A DNA stretch of 64,000 bases from Algoriphagus faecimaris (GCF_900101705.1 NZ_FNAC01000007.1:82667-146666); one strand, 5' to 3'. Shown: positions 18,764 through 28,379, numbered from the stretch's first letter. Numbers and translations: made by a program. The notes: a model not told the origin generated them from the sequence alone.

Positions 18764-20173
18764 TTAGAGAAGCAGATCTAAAACGTAATCTAAGTTATTA
18801 GACTGTATTTTTCTCTTTTTACCTAAATTTCTTTGTATTGCTGATAACAATTTTTGAGTATTGGAATCGATTTCCCCTTCTGCCAACCCATTATTAATTA
18901 GATACTCATAAGTAATTTCACCATTTTTTTCAAGGATGATACTAAAAGTACCTAAATCAGCTGCCTCTGCAATACAACCCGAAAATTTAGATATGTGTAA
19001 ATCTACCTCTTTTAAAAGAATTGGCAAAGGTGTTTGATTAGCTTTTTCCCAAAGCGAGTCATCATAAACATTCAAGGCTTTTAGTCGAGAAATTATTTGG
19101 TTTCTGGTCGAGTAACCTATCCTAGGATGCAAGCGAAAAAGCCAAGCTATTTCCCTTTTGCTTTGAGATATTGCCTCATAAATATATTCATCAATGGGCG
19201 AATTTACTGGCTGAAGAGTGAGTAATACTGAAGGCTGATTGAGACGTGAATAAAAAGTTGAATGGTTCAAAAAGTAATGCCAGGGGTTTCCCCCATTTAA
19301 TGTTTTTAAATTAGGATACTTCAGGTTTTTTGTCAAAAGAGATTCAGTTTGAGCATCCCAAAGCCAAAATAAATTAGGAAGGATAAAATAGTCACCTTTA
19401 AATCCAGAATATGCCGGATGGTAAACTCCTTGACTACCATGCTGAATATCAATGCATTCTATCCCTTTGTGTCGAGCGGAAATCAATAAGCCGAAGCATG
19501 GAATATTATAATAGGATAATAAGAAAACTTTCTTAGGATGGGTTTGATCCAATACCCAGTCAAATGTTTTTTTCCACCAAAATACTTTATTCAAAGTCAC
19601 CTCAATTTCTGAGCGGGTAGAAAAATCAGGAAAGTTAATTTTATCTTCTACGAAAGAAACAAAGCCATCAATCCCATCCCAATTTGAAAAATCAACTTCA
19701 TTTTTTTCATATAAACTCTCAAAGTGATGATAAATAAACTGAATATTGAGCCCTCGATTTCTATAGGTTTTTTCCTCAGTATATTTTCCGTACTCTAAAA
19801 AAAGAATCTTCTTATTTTTATTGATGAAATAATCCCCAATAGGGTCATAAAATTTATTAAACGATTCGCCTTTAAAATTTTCTCTAAAATTACTCCCACT
19901 AAAGAACAGAAAATCAGTCGAATTCAGTTTTAATTTTTGAAATTTGAAAGAATTGATCTTTCTTTTCAGAAAGTTTTTGAAAGCATAAAAAATAAGTAAT
20001 AGCCGCGAAACTTCCTTTGGCTTAACTGAAATCCCCCAAAATATTCTTAAAAACAGAGTACTTTTCAGGATCGGCCAGACCTTTACATCGTTATATTCCC
20101 AATTTTCGGTAGCATTATTCTCTTCAAACCTATTTAAAAACTCTATGATTTCTTTTCTCTCTTTAAAATCCAT
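18764..20173 (-). CDS. unrecognised GT-B-like protein, candidate nonulosonic acid transferase
   Basis: A 469-residue cytoplasmic protein that I do not recognise by name. The second half looks like a GT-B donor domain: DIQHGSQGVYHPAYSGF, then LFRLHPRIGYS near residue 345, and SKFSGCIAEAADLG, the last resembling the phosphate-binding loop seen in capsule and CDP-glycerol-type transferases. The FRLHPR stretch is compatible with the HP motif of bacterial sialyltransferases (GT38, GT52, GT80), but a clear D/E-D/E-G motif is not visible. It overlaps the Wzx stop by one base, at the end of the CMP-nonulosonate block, so transfer of the legionaminic-type sugar is a reasonable hypothesis rather than an established role. 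Confidence 0.6.
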   Translation of the reverse strand: MDFKERKEIIEFLNRFEENNATENWEYNDVKVWPILKSTLFLRIFWGISVKPKEVSRLLLIFYAFKNFLKRKINSFKFQKLKLNSTDFLFFSGSNFRENFKGESFNKFYDPIGDYFINKNKKILFLEYGKYTEEKTYRNRGLNIQFIYHHFESLYEKNEVDFSNWDGIDGFVSFVEDKINFPDFSTRSEIEVTLNKVFWWKKTFDWVLDQTHPKKVFLLSYYNIPCFGLLISARHKGIECIDIQHGSQGVYHPAYSGFKGDYFILPNLFWLWDAQTESLLTKNLKYPNLKTLNGGNPWHYFLNHSTFYSRLNQPSVLLTLQPVNSPIDEYIYEAISQSKREIAWLFRLHPRIGYSTRNQIISRLKALNVYDDSLWEKANQTPLPILLKEVDLHISKFSGCIAEAADLGTFSIILEKNGEITYEYLINNGLAEGEIDSNTQKLLSAIQRNLGKKRKIQSNNLDYVLDLLL

Positions 20174-21576
20174 TATCCAAACTTCTTTTTGAATAAAAAT
20201 CCTAATCTCATTGCCATAAGTAACGCAATAATTGAAACGATTAGTTTTATTTCTTCATCAACTTCGACCAAGTAGTAGGCTAGAATCGTCAGAAGAAGGG
20301 TTAGAACCAACCATTTAATTGGATGATAATTAACATAATTTAACTTTTTAACAGAGGGAATAAAATACCCTGCATAGCCCATAAACAACAATGAAACGAA
20401 GGTAGTATAAGCTGCAATTTCAAACCCAAAAAAGGGGATTAGGATAATATTTGAAACCACATTAATCAAACCAGCTATAAAAGTAACCTTCCATATCACA
20501 TGGGTTTTTTCAAGGTAAAACAATTTGTTATTTGCCCCCAAATACATGGGTCTGTAATTGTATCCCATTATAATAATTATTCCCAAACCATACATTTGAG
20601 AAAGCGTCTCATTTCTGATGAGAAAGGAAAAAACCTCCTTAGACCAAATTGAAATTAAAAAAGTCAATACCAAAAATCCGATCTGCAACAGAAATACCAA
20701 ATTCCTAGCCTCCAGATCCTTTCCCTTTTTGTATGCTTTCATCATCATAGGACCTACGGCTAGTCCAGCTGCATTTCCTAACTGCTGAATCATGTTTCCT
20801 ATCGTATAGGCAGCACTGTATTTCCCCACATTATTGGTACTCACTCCTACCAAATCCATTACCATTTTATCAGAGGAGTTCAATAAATAACCTGAGTAAT
20901 AATGAGGAACAGTTGGTAGACTCACCTTTAAAAATCGCCTGATTGATCGCCATTTGAAATTAAAAATTGGAGTCAGATTTAATTGGAAGTTGACAGGATA
21001 ATAGTAGGAAGCATTGGAGAGTACAGTCGATATAAAAGTCGACCAGAACCAGCCCATATACCCCAGTTTCAAATACGAGATAAAAAACAAATTGAGGAGG
21101 ACGCTTACTATTCCGAAAATCGCCGTCCTAGTTGCAATTTGAATAGGTTGCTGTTTAAGTTGAAAATAGGTACTCCCTATGGTAGCAACCGGTCCAAAAA
21201 GGACAAGTGGAGCGACATTGATTAAAATGATCCACCATCTATTAACTTCGGCAACTTCAGGAATAACCAAATAGATCAATAGGGATAAGATAAAGGCATA
21301 AAAAAAATTCCAAAAAGTCAAAAAACCATAGATTTGTCTCCAAGCCCATTTAAATTGTGAAGGTGATTTGTAATACGAATTCACTAAAATAATCCGAAGT
21401 CCTAGAAATGATAATACTGAAATTGCTGCAGTATAGGCCGTCAGTAATCCTGCAACTCCAAAATCCAATTCCGTTAAATCTTGGGTAATGATTGGCAAGA
21501 CAAAAAATTGAGCAATTTTTGGGACTTGGGGAGCCAATCCATAAATTGCCGTATGGCTAAAAAGTTTTTTAATCAT
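20173..21576 (-). CDS. wzx: Wzx-type polysaccharide repeat-unit flippase
   Basis: A 467-residue membrane protein with about twelve to fourteen hydrophobic segments and the MATE/Wzx pattern: the N-terminal LFSHTAIYGLAPQVPKIAQF, KVSLPTVPHYYSGYLLN and DKMVMDLVGVSTNNVGKYSAAYTIG. It should translocate the undecaprenyl-linked repeat from the cytoplasmic to the periplasmic leaflet. The ATG overlaps the NeuA-like gene by eight bases, which argues that the flipped repeat contains the nonulosonic acid made by the upstream enzymes. Family assignment is firm; substrate is inferred from linkage. Confidence 0.9.
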   Translation of the reverse strand: MIKKLFSHTAIYGLAPQVPKIAQFFVLPIITQDLTELDFGVAGLLTAYTAAISVLSFLGLRIILVNSYYKSPSQFKWAWRQIYGFLTFWNFFYAFILSLLIYLVIPEVAEVNRWWIILINVAPLVLFGPVATIGSTYFQLKQQPIQIATRTAIFGIVSVLLNLFFISYLKLGYMGWFWSTFISTVLSNASYYYPVNFQLNLTPIFNFKWRSIRRFLKVSLPTVPHYYSGYLLNSSDKMVMDLVGVSTNNVGKYSAAYTIGNMIQQLGNAAGLAVGPMMMKAYKKGKDLEARNLVFLLQIGFLVLTFLISIWSKEVFSFLIRNETLSQMYGLGIIIIMGYNYRPMYLGANNKLFYLEKTHVIWKVTFIAGLINVVSNIILIPFFGFEIAAYTTFVSLLFMGYAGYFIPSVKKLNYVNYHPIKWLVLTLLLTILAYYLVEVDEEIKLIVSIIALLMAMRLGFLFKKKFG

Positions 21577-22243
21577 TAAAAAGCAATTCTGCTAACAACC
21601 AATCTCGATGGTTATCAATGTCATGCGAACTCAACTCATCCATTTCATACTTCCTTACCTTTTTAAATTCATGGATAGGCTTTTCTTTTAAGGTTTCGCA
21701 TTTGATGATATATATCGCTCCGTTTAGCTCATATACCTTGGGACAATCTTGTCTTCTAATAAAATTACCCTCTTTGGATTTCACTAACCAACCCTGCTCA
21801 TTCACTTCCCTCAAGACAAAGTAGGGGTTTGAAGTTGTTTCTTTGACCGATACGACCATTTCACAAGAGTTATCAAATAATTGGAGTGCCTCTTTAATAT
21901 GCTTTCCTGTCCTAAATGGTGAGGTTGGCTGCAGAAGAACCAGGTTATCAGGAAAATAGCCTAAATTTTCGTAAAACTGGAGTGCATGAATCAAAACTTC
22001 ATGGATTCCTATTTCATCTGTGGCCAAAGATGCCGGCCGGAGAAAAGGAACAGATAAACCCATCGATTCGGCTACCTCTTTTATTTCTTCATCATCGGTT
22101 GAAATACAGATAACCGAATCTTCAAAAACTTCCCTTGCGGCCTCTATTGTATAGTGTATCAAAGGCTTCCCGCCAAGTAGTTTAATGTTTTTCCTTGGCA
22201 CTCCCTTTGAACCACCTCTAGCCGGAATAACTACTAAGGGCAT
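21569..22243 (-). CDS. CMP-nonulosonate cytidylyltransferase (NeuA/LegF-like)
   Basis: About 224 residues. Activates a nonulosonic acid with CTP to give the CMP-sugar donor. The signature IPARGGSKGVPRKNI at the N-terminus binds CTP, and LLQPTSPFRTGKHI and YELNGAIYI are the usual acceptor and metal-binding stretches. The length equals that of the catalytic domain alone, with no C-terminal esterase. The ATG at 22243 (a TTG lies three bases earlier) touches the stop of the PtmE-like gene. With the neighbouring NeuB-, NeuC- and PtmE-like genes the product is most probably CMP-legionaminic acid or a relative, not CMP-Neu5Ac. Confidence 0.92.
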   Translation of the reverse strand: MPLVVIPARGGSKGVPRKNIKLLGGKPLIHYTIEAAREVFEDSVICISTDDEEIKEVAESMGLSVPFLRPASLATDEIGIHEVLIHALQFYENLGYFPDNLVLLQPTSPFRTGKHIKEALQLFDNSCEMVVSVKETTSNPYFVLREVNEQGWLVKSKEGNFIRRQDCPKVYELNGAIYIIKCETLKEKPIHEFKKVRKYEMDELSSHDIDNHRDWLLAELLFND

Positions 22244-23289
22244 CAAAACTTGATTTGCTTTAGGTCCTTTTGAGCTTTATTGTAATCTTCATGCTTTCCA
22301 ATGTCTAACCAATAGCCTAACAAGGGATAAGCCACAACTTTTTTACCTTGAGCAATCAATAACTCCATCAAATCAGTCGCATTAAAGTGACTTGATTTTG
22401 GAAGATGATCAATCACTTCTTTCTTCATCAAATAAATACCAGCATTGGAATAATGGGTGTAAGTAGGTTTTTCCTTAAGGCCTGTAACTTTTTTTTCTTC
22501 CGTTTCCATTACCGCATAGGGAATATTAACTTGGTAGGGTATGCAGGCTACAGCCAAATCAGCCTCTTCTTTTTGGAAAAACAAAAAGAAATCTTCAAAA
22601 TCAATAGTGGTCAATAAATCTGAATTCATCATCAAAATATGATCATGGACGAAATCATCAATTAAGCCGAGAGCACCTGCTGTTCCTAATGGCTCTTTCT
22701 CCCATACGTATTTTACACGAATACCCTTGTCAGACCCATCCCCAAAATATTCTTCTAGCTGTTTTCCTAAATACCTGACAGATAACCAAATATCATCTAT
22801 TCCAAAAGCAGCCAATCGATCAATATTATACTCAATAATTGGTTTATCGCCTATTTTCAGAAGAGGCTTGGGTGTGGTATCCGTCAGTGGTTTTAAGCGT
22901 TCTCCCCTTCCCCCTGCCATAATCAAAGCATCAACAGGTAAATAAGATTTTTGATGTTTGAAATTGATCACACTGATGATCTGCATCTGCGGATTTACCA
23001 CTGGAAAGACAGAAAAATGCTTTTTCCTTAACTCTATAATCTCATTTAAATCATACTTTCCTTGTTGGATATATTTTGGATTGGGTTGAATAAACTCTGA
23101 TAAGTGATTTTCAAATCCTAATCCTTTGATGAATCCTCTTCTCAAATCTCCATCTGTCAAGGAACCTAATAGTCTATTGTCTTGGTCTACTAAAAACAAG
23201 ATCGCATCAGAAGCTAAAGTATCCAGTTGCTTTAAGACTTCCCGGACAGGCGAGTTGATATCAGCAATATGCCTATGAAAAGTTTGCAT
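22243..23289 (-). CDS. CBS-domain nucleotidyltransferase (PtmE-like sugar-1-phosphate guanylyltransferase)
   Basis: A 348-residue two-part protein. Residues 1-115 form a pair of CBS domains (LVDQDNRLLGSLTDGDLRRG and HFSVFPVVNP), which usually bind adenine nucleotides. From about residue 120 comes a nucleotidyl transferase: ALIMAGGRGERLKPLT, then KPLLKIGDKPIIEYN and later ILMMNSDLL. This architecture matches PtmE of Campylobacter, which makes GDP-glucosamine for the legionaminic acid route; that correspondence is from memory of the family. It overlaps the NeuC-like gene by 17 bases. It suggests a GDP- rather than UDP-linked route here. Confidence 0.86.
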   Translation of the reverse strand: MQTFHRHIADINSPVREVLKQLDTLASDAILFLVDQDNRLLGSLTDGDLRRGFIKGLGFENHLSEFIQPNPKYIQQGKYDLNEIIELRKKHFSVFPVVNPQMQIISVINFKHQKSYLPVDALIMAGGRGERLKPLTDTTPKPLLKIGDKPIIEYNIDRLAAFGIDDIWLSVRYLGKQLEEYFGDGSDKGIRVKYVWEKEPLGTAGALGLIDDFVHDHILMMNSDLLTTIDFEDFFLFFQKEEADLAVACIPYQVNIPYAVMETEEKKVTGLKEKPTYTHYSNAGIYLMKKEVIDHLPKSSHFNATDLMELLIAQGKKVVAYPLLGYWLDIGKHEDYNKAQKDLKQIKF

Positions 23290-24397
23290 AAGTTTCTTTA
23301 AGTATTCCTAAAATAGTTTGAGAAGGGTTGGGCTGATAGTAAGGATTTGTTCCTTCAAATTGTTTTTGGGAAAAAACCTTAGCCTTTTTTACAATTTGAT
23401 AAGAATCAAAAGGTAAATGGAGGACATTCTCTCCTGCCAATCTTCCCTTTTGCCTATCGCCTAAGTTAATCACGTATTTCTGAAAAGTGGCTGCTTCTAT
23501 TATTCCGCTTGAGGTATTTCCAATCATTAATTTAGAATACTTCATACAAGTGAAATAGGATTGGGTTCCAAAATTTTCTATGATTTTGATCTTCTCCTGC
23601 TTTTTTCTTAGCTCCTCAAACGCCAATCTGTATACCATACCAGCAGTATCCGGATTGGGCATGGTAATGACGACCTGATAGTTGACCGACAACTGCTCCA
23701 AGGCCAAACAAACTTCCTTACAGTACTTCTCATTTAGATCAAATGCAACTGTCTCTGGATGTACCGTTACCAGGATAGTGCCTAAATGGAGATCAATCTT
23801 CCATTTCTTTTCAAACTCATCGGGGGAAAGTAATCGAATAGTAGCCAAATTCTCCAAACTGAGTGAGCCGACATTAAAAATTTCAGCATTATTATTATCC
23901 AATAATTGAATCAACCGGTTTCTGAAAGCATCAGTCGAAACAAAATGAAGATTACTAGATAGGGAGATACTATGCCGATAAATATTGTCTATTGCCCCCA
24001 AAGTAGTTTCTCCTCCATGTAGATGGGCAATTTTTACTTGAAAGGGTACTGAAGCCGCAACCGCTGCTGCCATTTCAAATCGATCTCCCAAAGCAAAAAC
24101 TACCTCAAATTCTTGATGGTTTTCTTCCCAAAATTCAGAAAATTTCAGAGCCGTCAGGGCATAACCCGAGGCAACCGCATTCGGGCTGTCTCCCAACAGC
24201 AAGGACTCTATTTTTCGAAATACGTTGAATCCATCGGATTCTATTTGGGCAAGCGTATAACCATGGAGCTTTGACAAATGCGTTCCAAAAACAATGATTT
24301 TGAAAGAAATTTCCTCATCCTGCTCCATCGCCTTTAACAAGGGGAGATAAATCCCATAATCAGCTCTGGAACTGGTTAAGATGCCAATTCTAATCAT
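23273..24397 (-). CDS. NDP-N,N'-diacetylbacillosamine 2-epimerase, hydrolysing (NeuC/LegG-like)
   Basis: A 374-residue GT-B-fold enzyme that releases NDP and inverts C2, giving the 6-deoxy-mannosamine-type substrate for the synthase. It begins IRIGILTSSRADYGIYLPLL; the ALGDRFEMAAAVAAS and HLHGGETTLGAIDNIYRHS stretches are characteristic of NeuC/LegG, as is LMIGNTSSGIIEAATF near the C-terminus. Overlaps of four bases with the NeuB-like gene and 17 with the PtmE-like gene show a single operon. Whether the substrate is diacetylbacillosamine or GlcNAc cannot be read directly; the aminotransferase upstream favours the former. Confidence 0.9.
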   Translation of the reverse strand: MIRIGILTSSRADYGIYLPLLKAMEQDEEISFKIIVFGTHLSKLHGYTLAQIESDGFNVFRKIESLLLGDSPNAVASGYALTALKFSEFWEENHQEFEVVFALGDRFEMAAAVAASVPFQVKIAHLHGGETTLGAIDNIYRHSISLSSNLHFVSTDAFRNRLIQLLDNNNAEIFNVGSLSLENLATIRLLSPDEFEKKWKIDLHLGTILVTVHPETVAFDLNEKYCKEVCLALEQLSVNYQVVITMPNPDTAGMVYRLAFEELRKKQEKIKIIENFGTQSYFTCMKYSKLMIGNTSSGIIEAATFQKYVINLGDRQKGRLAGENVLHLPFDSYQIVKKAKVFSQKQFEGTNPYYQPNPSQTILGILKETYANFS

Positions 24398-25422
24398 CTT
24401 AGATTTTCCATTGAAATTTTTGCTCCCTTTGGCAAGTCAAGCAACAATTCTTTTCCGATGATATAATCAATTTCCATAGGTGAAATACCATCTCCTGGCC
24501 TCAACGAAATCAAGTCATCTTGACTCAAAACATCCCCCTTTTTGATTTCACGCTTTAAGTGGAGACTTTTTCTTGCAATCAGAATATTCTTTTTCTCACT
24601 TTGACTCGGCTCCTTAATCCCATTGCCGCCTATGGCTTTTTCTATATTCCTAATAGCTTGAACCATGGATTTCAATTCAATAGGTTCAAGGGAAGCCGCG
24701 TGGTCTGGACCCGGCAAGCCTCTATCCAAAGTAAAGTGCTTCTCTATTACCCAGGCCCCAAGGGCTACTGCTGCAATGGGAACTTCTATACCCAAGGTAT
24801 GGTCCGAATAACCCACTTTCACCCCTAGTTCTTCGGCAATTTGCCTCATTGCCAAAAGGTTTACATCCTCCATCGGTGTAGGGTATTCAGTATTACAATG
24901 AAGAACGGTCAGTTGATTCTTGTCAATACCCTCTAGGAAAATAACTTCAAGGGCTGCTTTCACCTCTTCTAAATTTGCCATTCCTGTGGAAAGAATCAGG
25001 TCTTTCCCTTTTCTGGCAATGTGCTGTAAATAGGGTTTATTGGTTAGTTCACCCGAAGGAATCTTATAAAAGGGAATGTTCAACTTGTTTAAAAAATCAA
25101 TACTCTCTGAGTCAAATCCTGTAGAAAGAAATTTAATCCCTTTTTTTTGACACCTTTCAATTAGGACCGGATACCAGTCATCGCCCATCTCCAACTTCTT
25201 GAGCATGCCGAATTGGGTATCCTCATCTCCCTTCATATTATTCTTTTGATAGACTGCCTTCTGAGCTGTTGGATTGACAATTTTTTCCGCCTTGAAGGTT
25301 TGGAACTTGACAAAATCTGCTCCCGCATCAGCAGCAACATCAATCAACTCCAATGCCTTGTTGATATCTCCATTGTGGTTGACTCCTGCTTCTGCTATTA
25401 TAATGACAGGTTTGACACTCAT
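24394..25422 (-). CDS. nonulosonic acid synthase (NeuB/LegI-like)
   Basis: A 342-residue enzyme condensing phosphoenolpyruvate with a six-carbon amino sugar to a nine-carbon acid. It has the NeuB TIM barrel (IIAEAGVNHNGDINKALEL, FVKFQTFKAEKI, PSGELTNKPYL, VGYSDHTLGIEVPIAAVALG and EKHFTLDRGLPGPDHAASL) and a C-terminal SAF antifreeze-like domain from about residue 285. Its length fits the family. It overlaps neighbours by four bases on each side. Legionaminic acid is favoured over sialic or pseudaminic acid because a PtmE- and LegC-type enzyme set surrounds it. Confidence 0.93.
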   Translation of the reverse strand: MSVKPVIIIAEAGVNHNGDINKALELIDVAADAGADFVKFQTFKAEKIVNPTAQKAVYQKNNMKGDEDTQFGMLKKLEMGDDWYPVLIERCQKKGIKFLSTGFDSESIDFLNKLNIPFYKIPSGELTNKPYLQHIARKGKDLILSTGMANLEEVKAALEVIFLEGIDKNQLTVLHCNTEYPTPMEDVNLLAMRQIAEELGVKVGYSDHTLGIEVPIAAVALGAWVIEKHFTLDRGLPGPDHAASLEPIELKSMVQAIRNIEKAIGGNGIKEPSQSEKKNILIARKSLHLKREIKKGDVLSQDDLISLRPGDGISPMEIDYIIGKELLLDLPKGAKISMENLR

Positions 25423-26045
25423 AACTTTCTCAGCTTATTACCGACCCATACCCCTTTCTCCAAAAGATCGGAGGTAACTACACTGCCCGCACCAATCACA
25501 TTTCCGGCATTTATGGTAAGATTTTGTCTCACCACAGCATTGGCACCAATAAAGCACTCCTTTCCAACAGAAACATTTCCACAAAGTACCGCTCCCGGCC
25601 CAATATGAACGCAATCGGAAATTTGACATTCATGCTCAACAATACAGCCCGAATTTAAAATCACCCCCTGTCCTATTTCAGACCCTGCGTTCACTAATAC
25701 ATTTTTTCCAATGTAGCTGGATGGCTGAATGAAAGCTGTTCGGGAAATGTTGGCACCTGGATCAACTGCTACAAATTGATTCAATTGATGTTTCTGGAAA
25801 AATGACAATATTTTTTGTCGGATTTTGTTGTCACCTAGGGAGGGAAAAACAAGATGATTTCCAACAATGGATTTTACATCTACTTCTTCTTCGAAGCCAA
25901 AATATTCCAAGCTGTAGGGATTCTTTTCCGCAGCCTTAAAATCAAAATAGCCTTTTACCTCATATCCAGCATCCAGAAGTGACTCAATAATCACATAAGC
26001 ATGTCCTGAATATCCAAAAAGAAAAACGGATTTAGATTCTGACAC
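25419..26045 (-). CDS. NeuD/PglD-like sugar O/N-acyltransferase (LegH candidate)
   Basis: A 208-residue protein with an N-terminal Rossmann-like part (VFLFGYSGHAYVIIESLLDAG) and a C-terminal left-handed beta-helix of hexapeptide repeats (IGKNVLVNAGSEIGQGVIL, HIGPGAVLCGNVSVG). It resembles PglD/LegH, which acetylate the 4-amino group of the keto-derived sugar with acetyl-CoA. The likely catalytic histidine is in VEHECQISDCVHIG. GTG start at 26045 overlaps the aminotransferase gene by 14 bases. A second enzyme of the same fold is at 28437-29048; which of them is the LegH step cannot be decided. Confidence 0.85.
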   Translation of the reverse strand: MSESKSVFLFGYSGHAYVIIESLLDAGYEVKGYFDFKAAEKNPYSLEYFGFEEEVDVKSIVGNHLVFPSLGDNKIRQKILSFFQKHQLNQFVAVDPGANISRTAFIQPSSYIGKNVLVNAGSEIGQGVILNSGCIVEHECQISDCVHIGPGAVLCGNVSVGKECFIGANAVVRQNLTINAGNVIGAGSVVTSDLLEKGVWVGNKLRKL

Positions 26046-27177
26046 TGCTGGGTATATTCACGATCCTTTCCTCCAAATATTCTGCATTCTTTTGCCCATC
26101 CCTGAAGCAATGCCGGTACATGGGTAAGCGGTACATCAACTGCCAAATTGGACGTGTCATCGTTTTTGAATCATTGGTAGCTTTTAAAAAAGCACCCCGC
26201 TCTTCCAAATTTTTCAGCTCCACACACATCAGCCAATAATTGGCTCTAGTGTTTTCAAGTTCTTTTCTAAAAGTTATACCTTGAGTTTTGAAAAATTCCG
26301 AATAAGCATCTGCCAACTGCCGCTTATTTTCTAAAAAGCCATCGAGCTGTTCTAACTGAGCACAAATCAATGCTGCATTCAAGTTCGGCATCCTAAAATT
26401 GTAGCCCAGCCGATCATGATAAAATTCATACGAATGAGCCACTTTGGCTGTCGTGGTCAGGTGTTTCCCGGCTATTCCAATTTCAGGGTCATTGGTCACA
26501 ATCATCCCTCCTCCTCCAGAGGTCACAATCTTGTTCCCGTTAAAGGAAAAAACACCAAGTTTCCCTAAACCTCCGGTATGTTTCTCCCGGTAATAACTCC
26601 CCAAAGATTCGGCGGCATCCTCTACCACAGGAATATTCCATAAATTACAAACCTTTAGCAGTTCATCCAGATGAACCGGAAACCCAAAGGTATGCATTGG
26701 AACACAGGCTGAGATCTTTTTTCCGGTTCTCTTATTGTAGGTACTTGATTCTCTCCTTTCTCCAAACTCTTCCAAAAAGTCGGAGACTGATTTCGGAGAG
26801 AGGCCCATGGTATCATAATCCACATCCAAAAAAACAGGTTCTGCCCCGTTATGTTGAATAGCATTGGCTGTGGCCACAAAGGTAAGTGCCTGAGTAATTA
26901 CTTCATCTCCTCTTTGTACACCTGCCAACTGAAGGGCTATTTGCAAACCGGCTGTCCCGTTGACCACAGCAACAGCTTTTTTGGTTTGGCTGATTCCTGC
27001 CATCATCCTCTCAGACAAATCCACATATGCCCCCACAGAGGAAACAAAGGTAGATTCCAGGGTATCCATTACATATTTTCGTTCGTTGCCCATAAAAACA
27101 GGGGCGTGAATAGGGATGAAGTCCTTGGTTTTGAACGTATCCTGTATAAACTGAACGGTTTCCTTAAAGGGCATCAT
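26032..27177 (-). CDS. PLP-dependent NDP-4-keto-sugar aminotransferase (LegC-like, DegT family)
   Basis: A 381-residue enzyme transferring an amino group to C4 of the 4-keto-6-deoxy sugar. Seen are VVNGTAGLQIALQLAG, ALTFVATANAI, VEDAAESLGS and the PLP-lysine region SFNGNKIVTSGGGG. The N-terminal FIPIHAPVFMGNERKYV matches the LegC group. The ATG at 27177 overlaps the stop of the dehydratase gene by one base; an upstream GTG at 27180 is less likely. Its position directly after the dehydratase fits the order of steps. The assignment to LegC rather than PseC or PglE rests on the neighbouring genes. Confidence 0.91.
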   Translation of the reverse strand: MMPFKETVQFIQDTFKTKDFIPIHAPVFMGNERKYVMDTLESTFVSSVGAYVDLSERMMAGISQTKKAVAVVNGTAGLQIALQLAGVQRGDEVITQALTFVATANAIQHNGAEPVFLDVDYDTMGLSPKSVSDFLEEFGERRESSTYNKRTGKKISACVPMHTFGFPVHLDELLKVCNLWNIPVVEDAAESLGSYYREKHTGGLGKLGVFSFNGNKIVTSGGGGMIVTNDPEIGIAGKHLTTTAKVAHSYEFYHDRLGYNFRMPNLNAALICAQLEQLDGFLENKRQLADAYSEFFKTQGITFRKELENTRANYWLMCVELKNLEERGAFLKATNDSKTMTRPIWQLMYRLPMYRHCFRDGQKNAEYLEERIVNIPSSVRI

Positions 27178-28379
27178 CACATTTTGGCATCCAGGTACTT
27201 TCCGGTTTCCTTGTGGTCAAAAGCGGGTAATAACTCATGGAAAAGAGTAACCAGATCTGCCTTTTTCCACTGCTTTTTCTCCATCATGGCATTTATTTCA
27301 GACAGGAAGCAATCCAACTTATCGTCTTGGTAAGGGAGGCTGCTTTTTACTATTCCTAAATTGTCAAATCTAGTTAGATCCAACGTTTCACCCTCCATAA
27401 AGAATTCTTCAAAATCCTTCTCTCCTGTGGTATCGCTTTGGGTAAAATAACAAGGCCAGGTTTTGTTGTTTGCATTCAGTGACTGGCTAGTGGAATTGAA
27501 AAACTTGCGGGCTTCATCTTCCGTGGAACAGATGTAAGCTTGGTAACCCAATTGCTTCAAGTAGTTTACTGCAATCTCTGAAAAGGTGATCAAATGTAAT
27601 TCTTCGCTGAGTTTGGGAAAGAAAATATCTTTATTATCTCCCAAAAGGCAGGACATCAAACAGAGCTCGCCAGATTCCTGGGGGCTCACAAAATATCTCT
27701 TGATATCATTGGGAGCTACTATTGGTTGTCTTTTTTGAATACGTTGGTTGAACCCATGAAGCAAGGACCCATCCGAAAAGGCAACATTGGCAAATCTTGC
27801 CGTAGATATGGAAATATCTTTACTCTCACGCATTAAAAACAGCTCCATGATTCGCTTGGAAGCTCCCATCATATTCACGGGGTTGGCTGCTTTATCAGTG
27901 GATACACAGAAATACTTCCTTACTCCTTTCTCTTTGGATTGCCGGATGGTTTTCAGGGTATTTAAAATATTGACCTCAACCATTCTCATCAAGGTATATG
28001 GATCTTTCTCACTCCTTACATGCTTTAGCGCTGACAAGTTTAACACATAATCATACTGTCCATCTGATTCTATAAATGTATCATAGATTGGAGAGGCAAT
28101 ATCCAAGGAAAAAGTTCTGAAATCACCGTCAATGTAGCCAAAGGAGCTTCTAATATCTCTCACAAGCTCTACCAGATTGTTTTCACTGATATCCACTACG
28201 TGAAGCTTTTGAGGATTTCTCTTGAAAATCTCCTTGGTAACGGCTTGCCCAATAGATCCTGCACCTCCAATAACCAAAAACCTGGAATTGGATACTAAGT
28301 CAGATAATCTCTTCTCATTGGAGAAGATATCTTTAACAAAGAGTAACTCTGTTCTTCCAATTAAATTTAATAGGTTCAT
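27177..28379 (-). CDS. NDP-GlcNAc 4,6-dehydratase (LegB/PglF-like SDR)
   Basis: A 400-residue extended SDR enzyme making the NDP-4-keto-6-deoxy sugar. GGAGSIGQAV is the NAD(P)-binding loop; VLNLSALKHVRSEKDPY and STDKAANPVNMMGASKRIM are typical of the Polysacc_synt_2 group. In place of the SDR tyrosine the sequence has methionine (MGASK), giving the Ser-Met-Lys type triad reported for WbpM/PglF-like dehydratases that retain configuration at C5, which suits a legionaminic rather than pseudaminic route. It lacks the N-terminal membrane segments of WbpM. It is 57 bases from the upstream acyltransferase gene. Confidence 0.9.
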   Translation of the reverse strand: MNLLNLIGRTELLFVKDIFSNEKRLSDLVSNSRFLVIGGAGSIGQAVTKEIFKRNPQKLHVVDISENNLVELVRDIRSSFGYIDGDFRTFSLDIASPIYDTFIESDGQYDYVLNLSALKHVRSEKDPYTLMRMVEVNILNTLKTIRQSKEKGVRKYFCVSTDKAANPVNMMGASKRIMELFLMRESKDISISTARFANVAFSDGSLLHGFNQRIQKRQPIVAPNDIKRYFVSPQESGELCLMSCLLGDNKDIFFPKLSEELHLITFSEIAVNYLKQLGYQAYICSTEDEARKFFNSTSQSLNANNKTWPCYFTQSDTTGEKDFEEFFMEGETLDLTRFDNLGIVKSSLPYQDDKLDCFLSEINAMMEKKQWKKADLVTLFHELLPAFDHKETGKYLDAKM

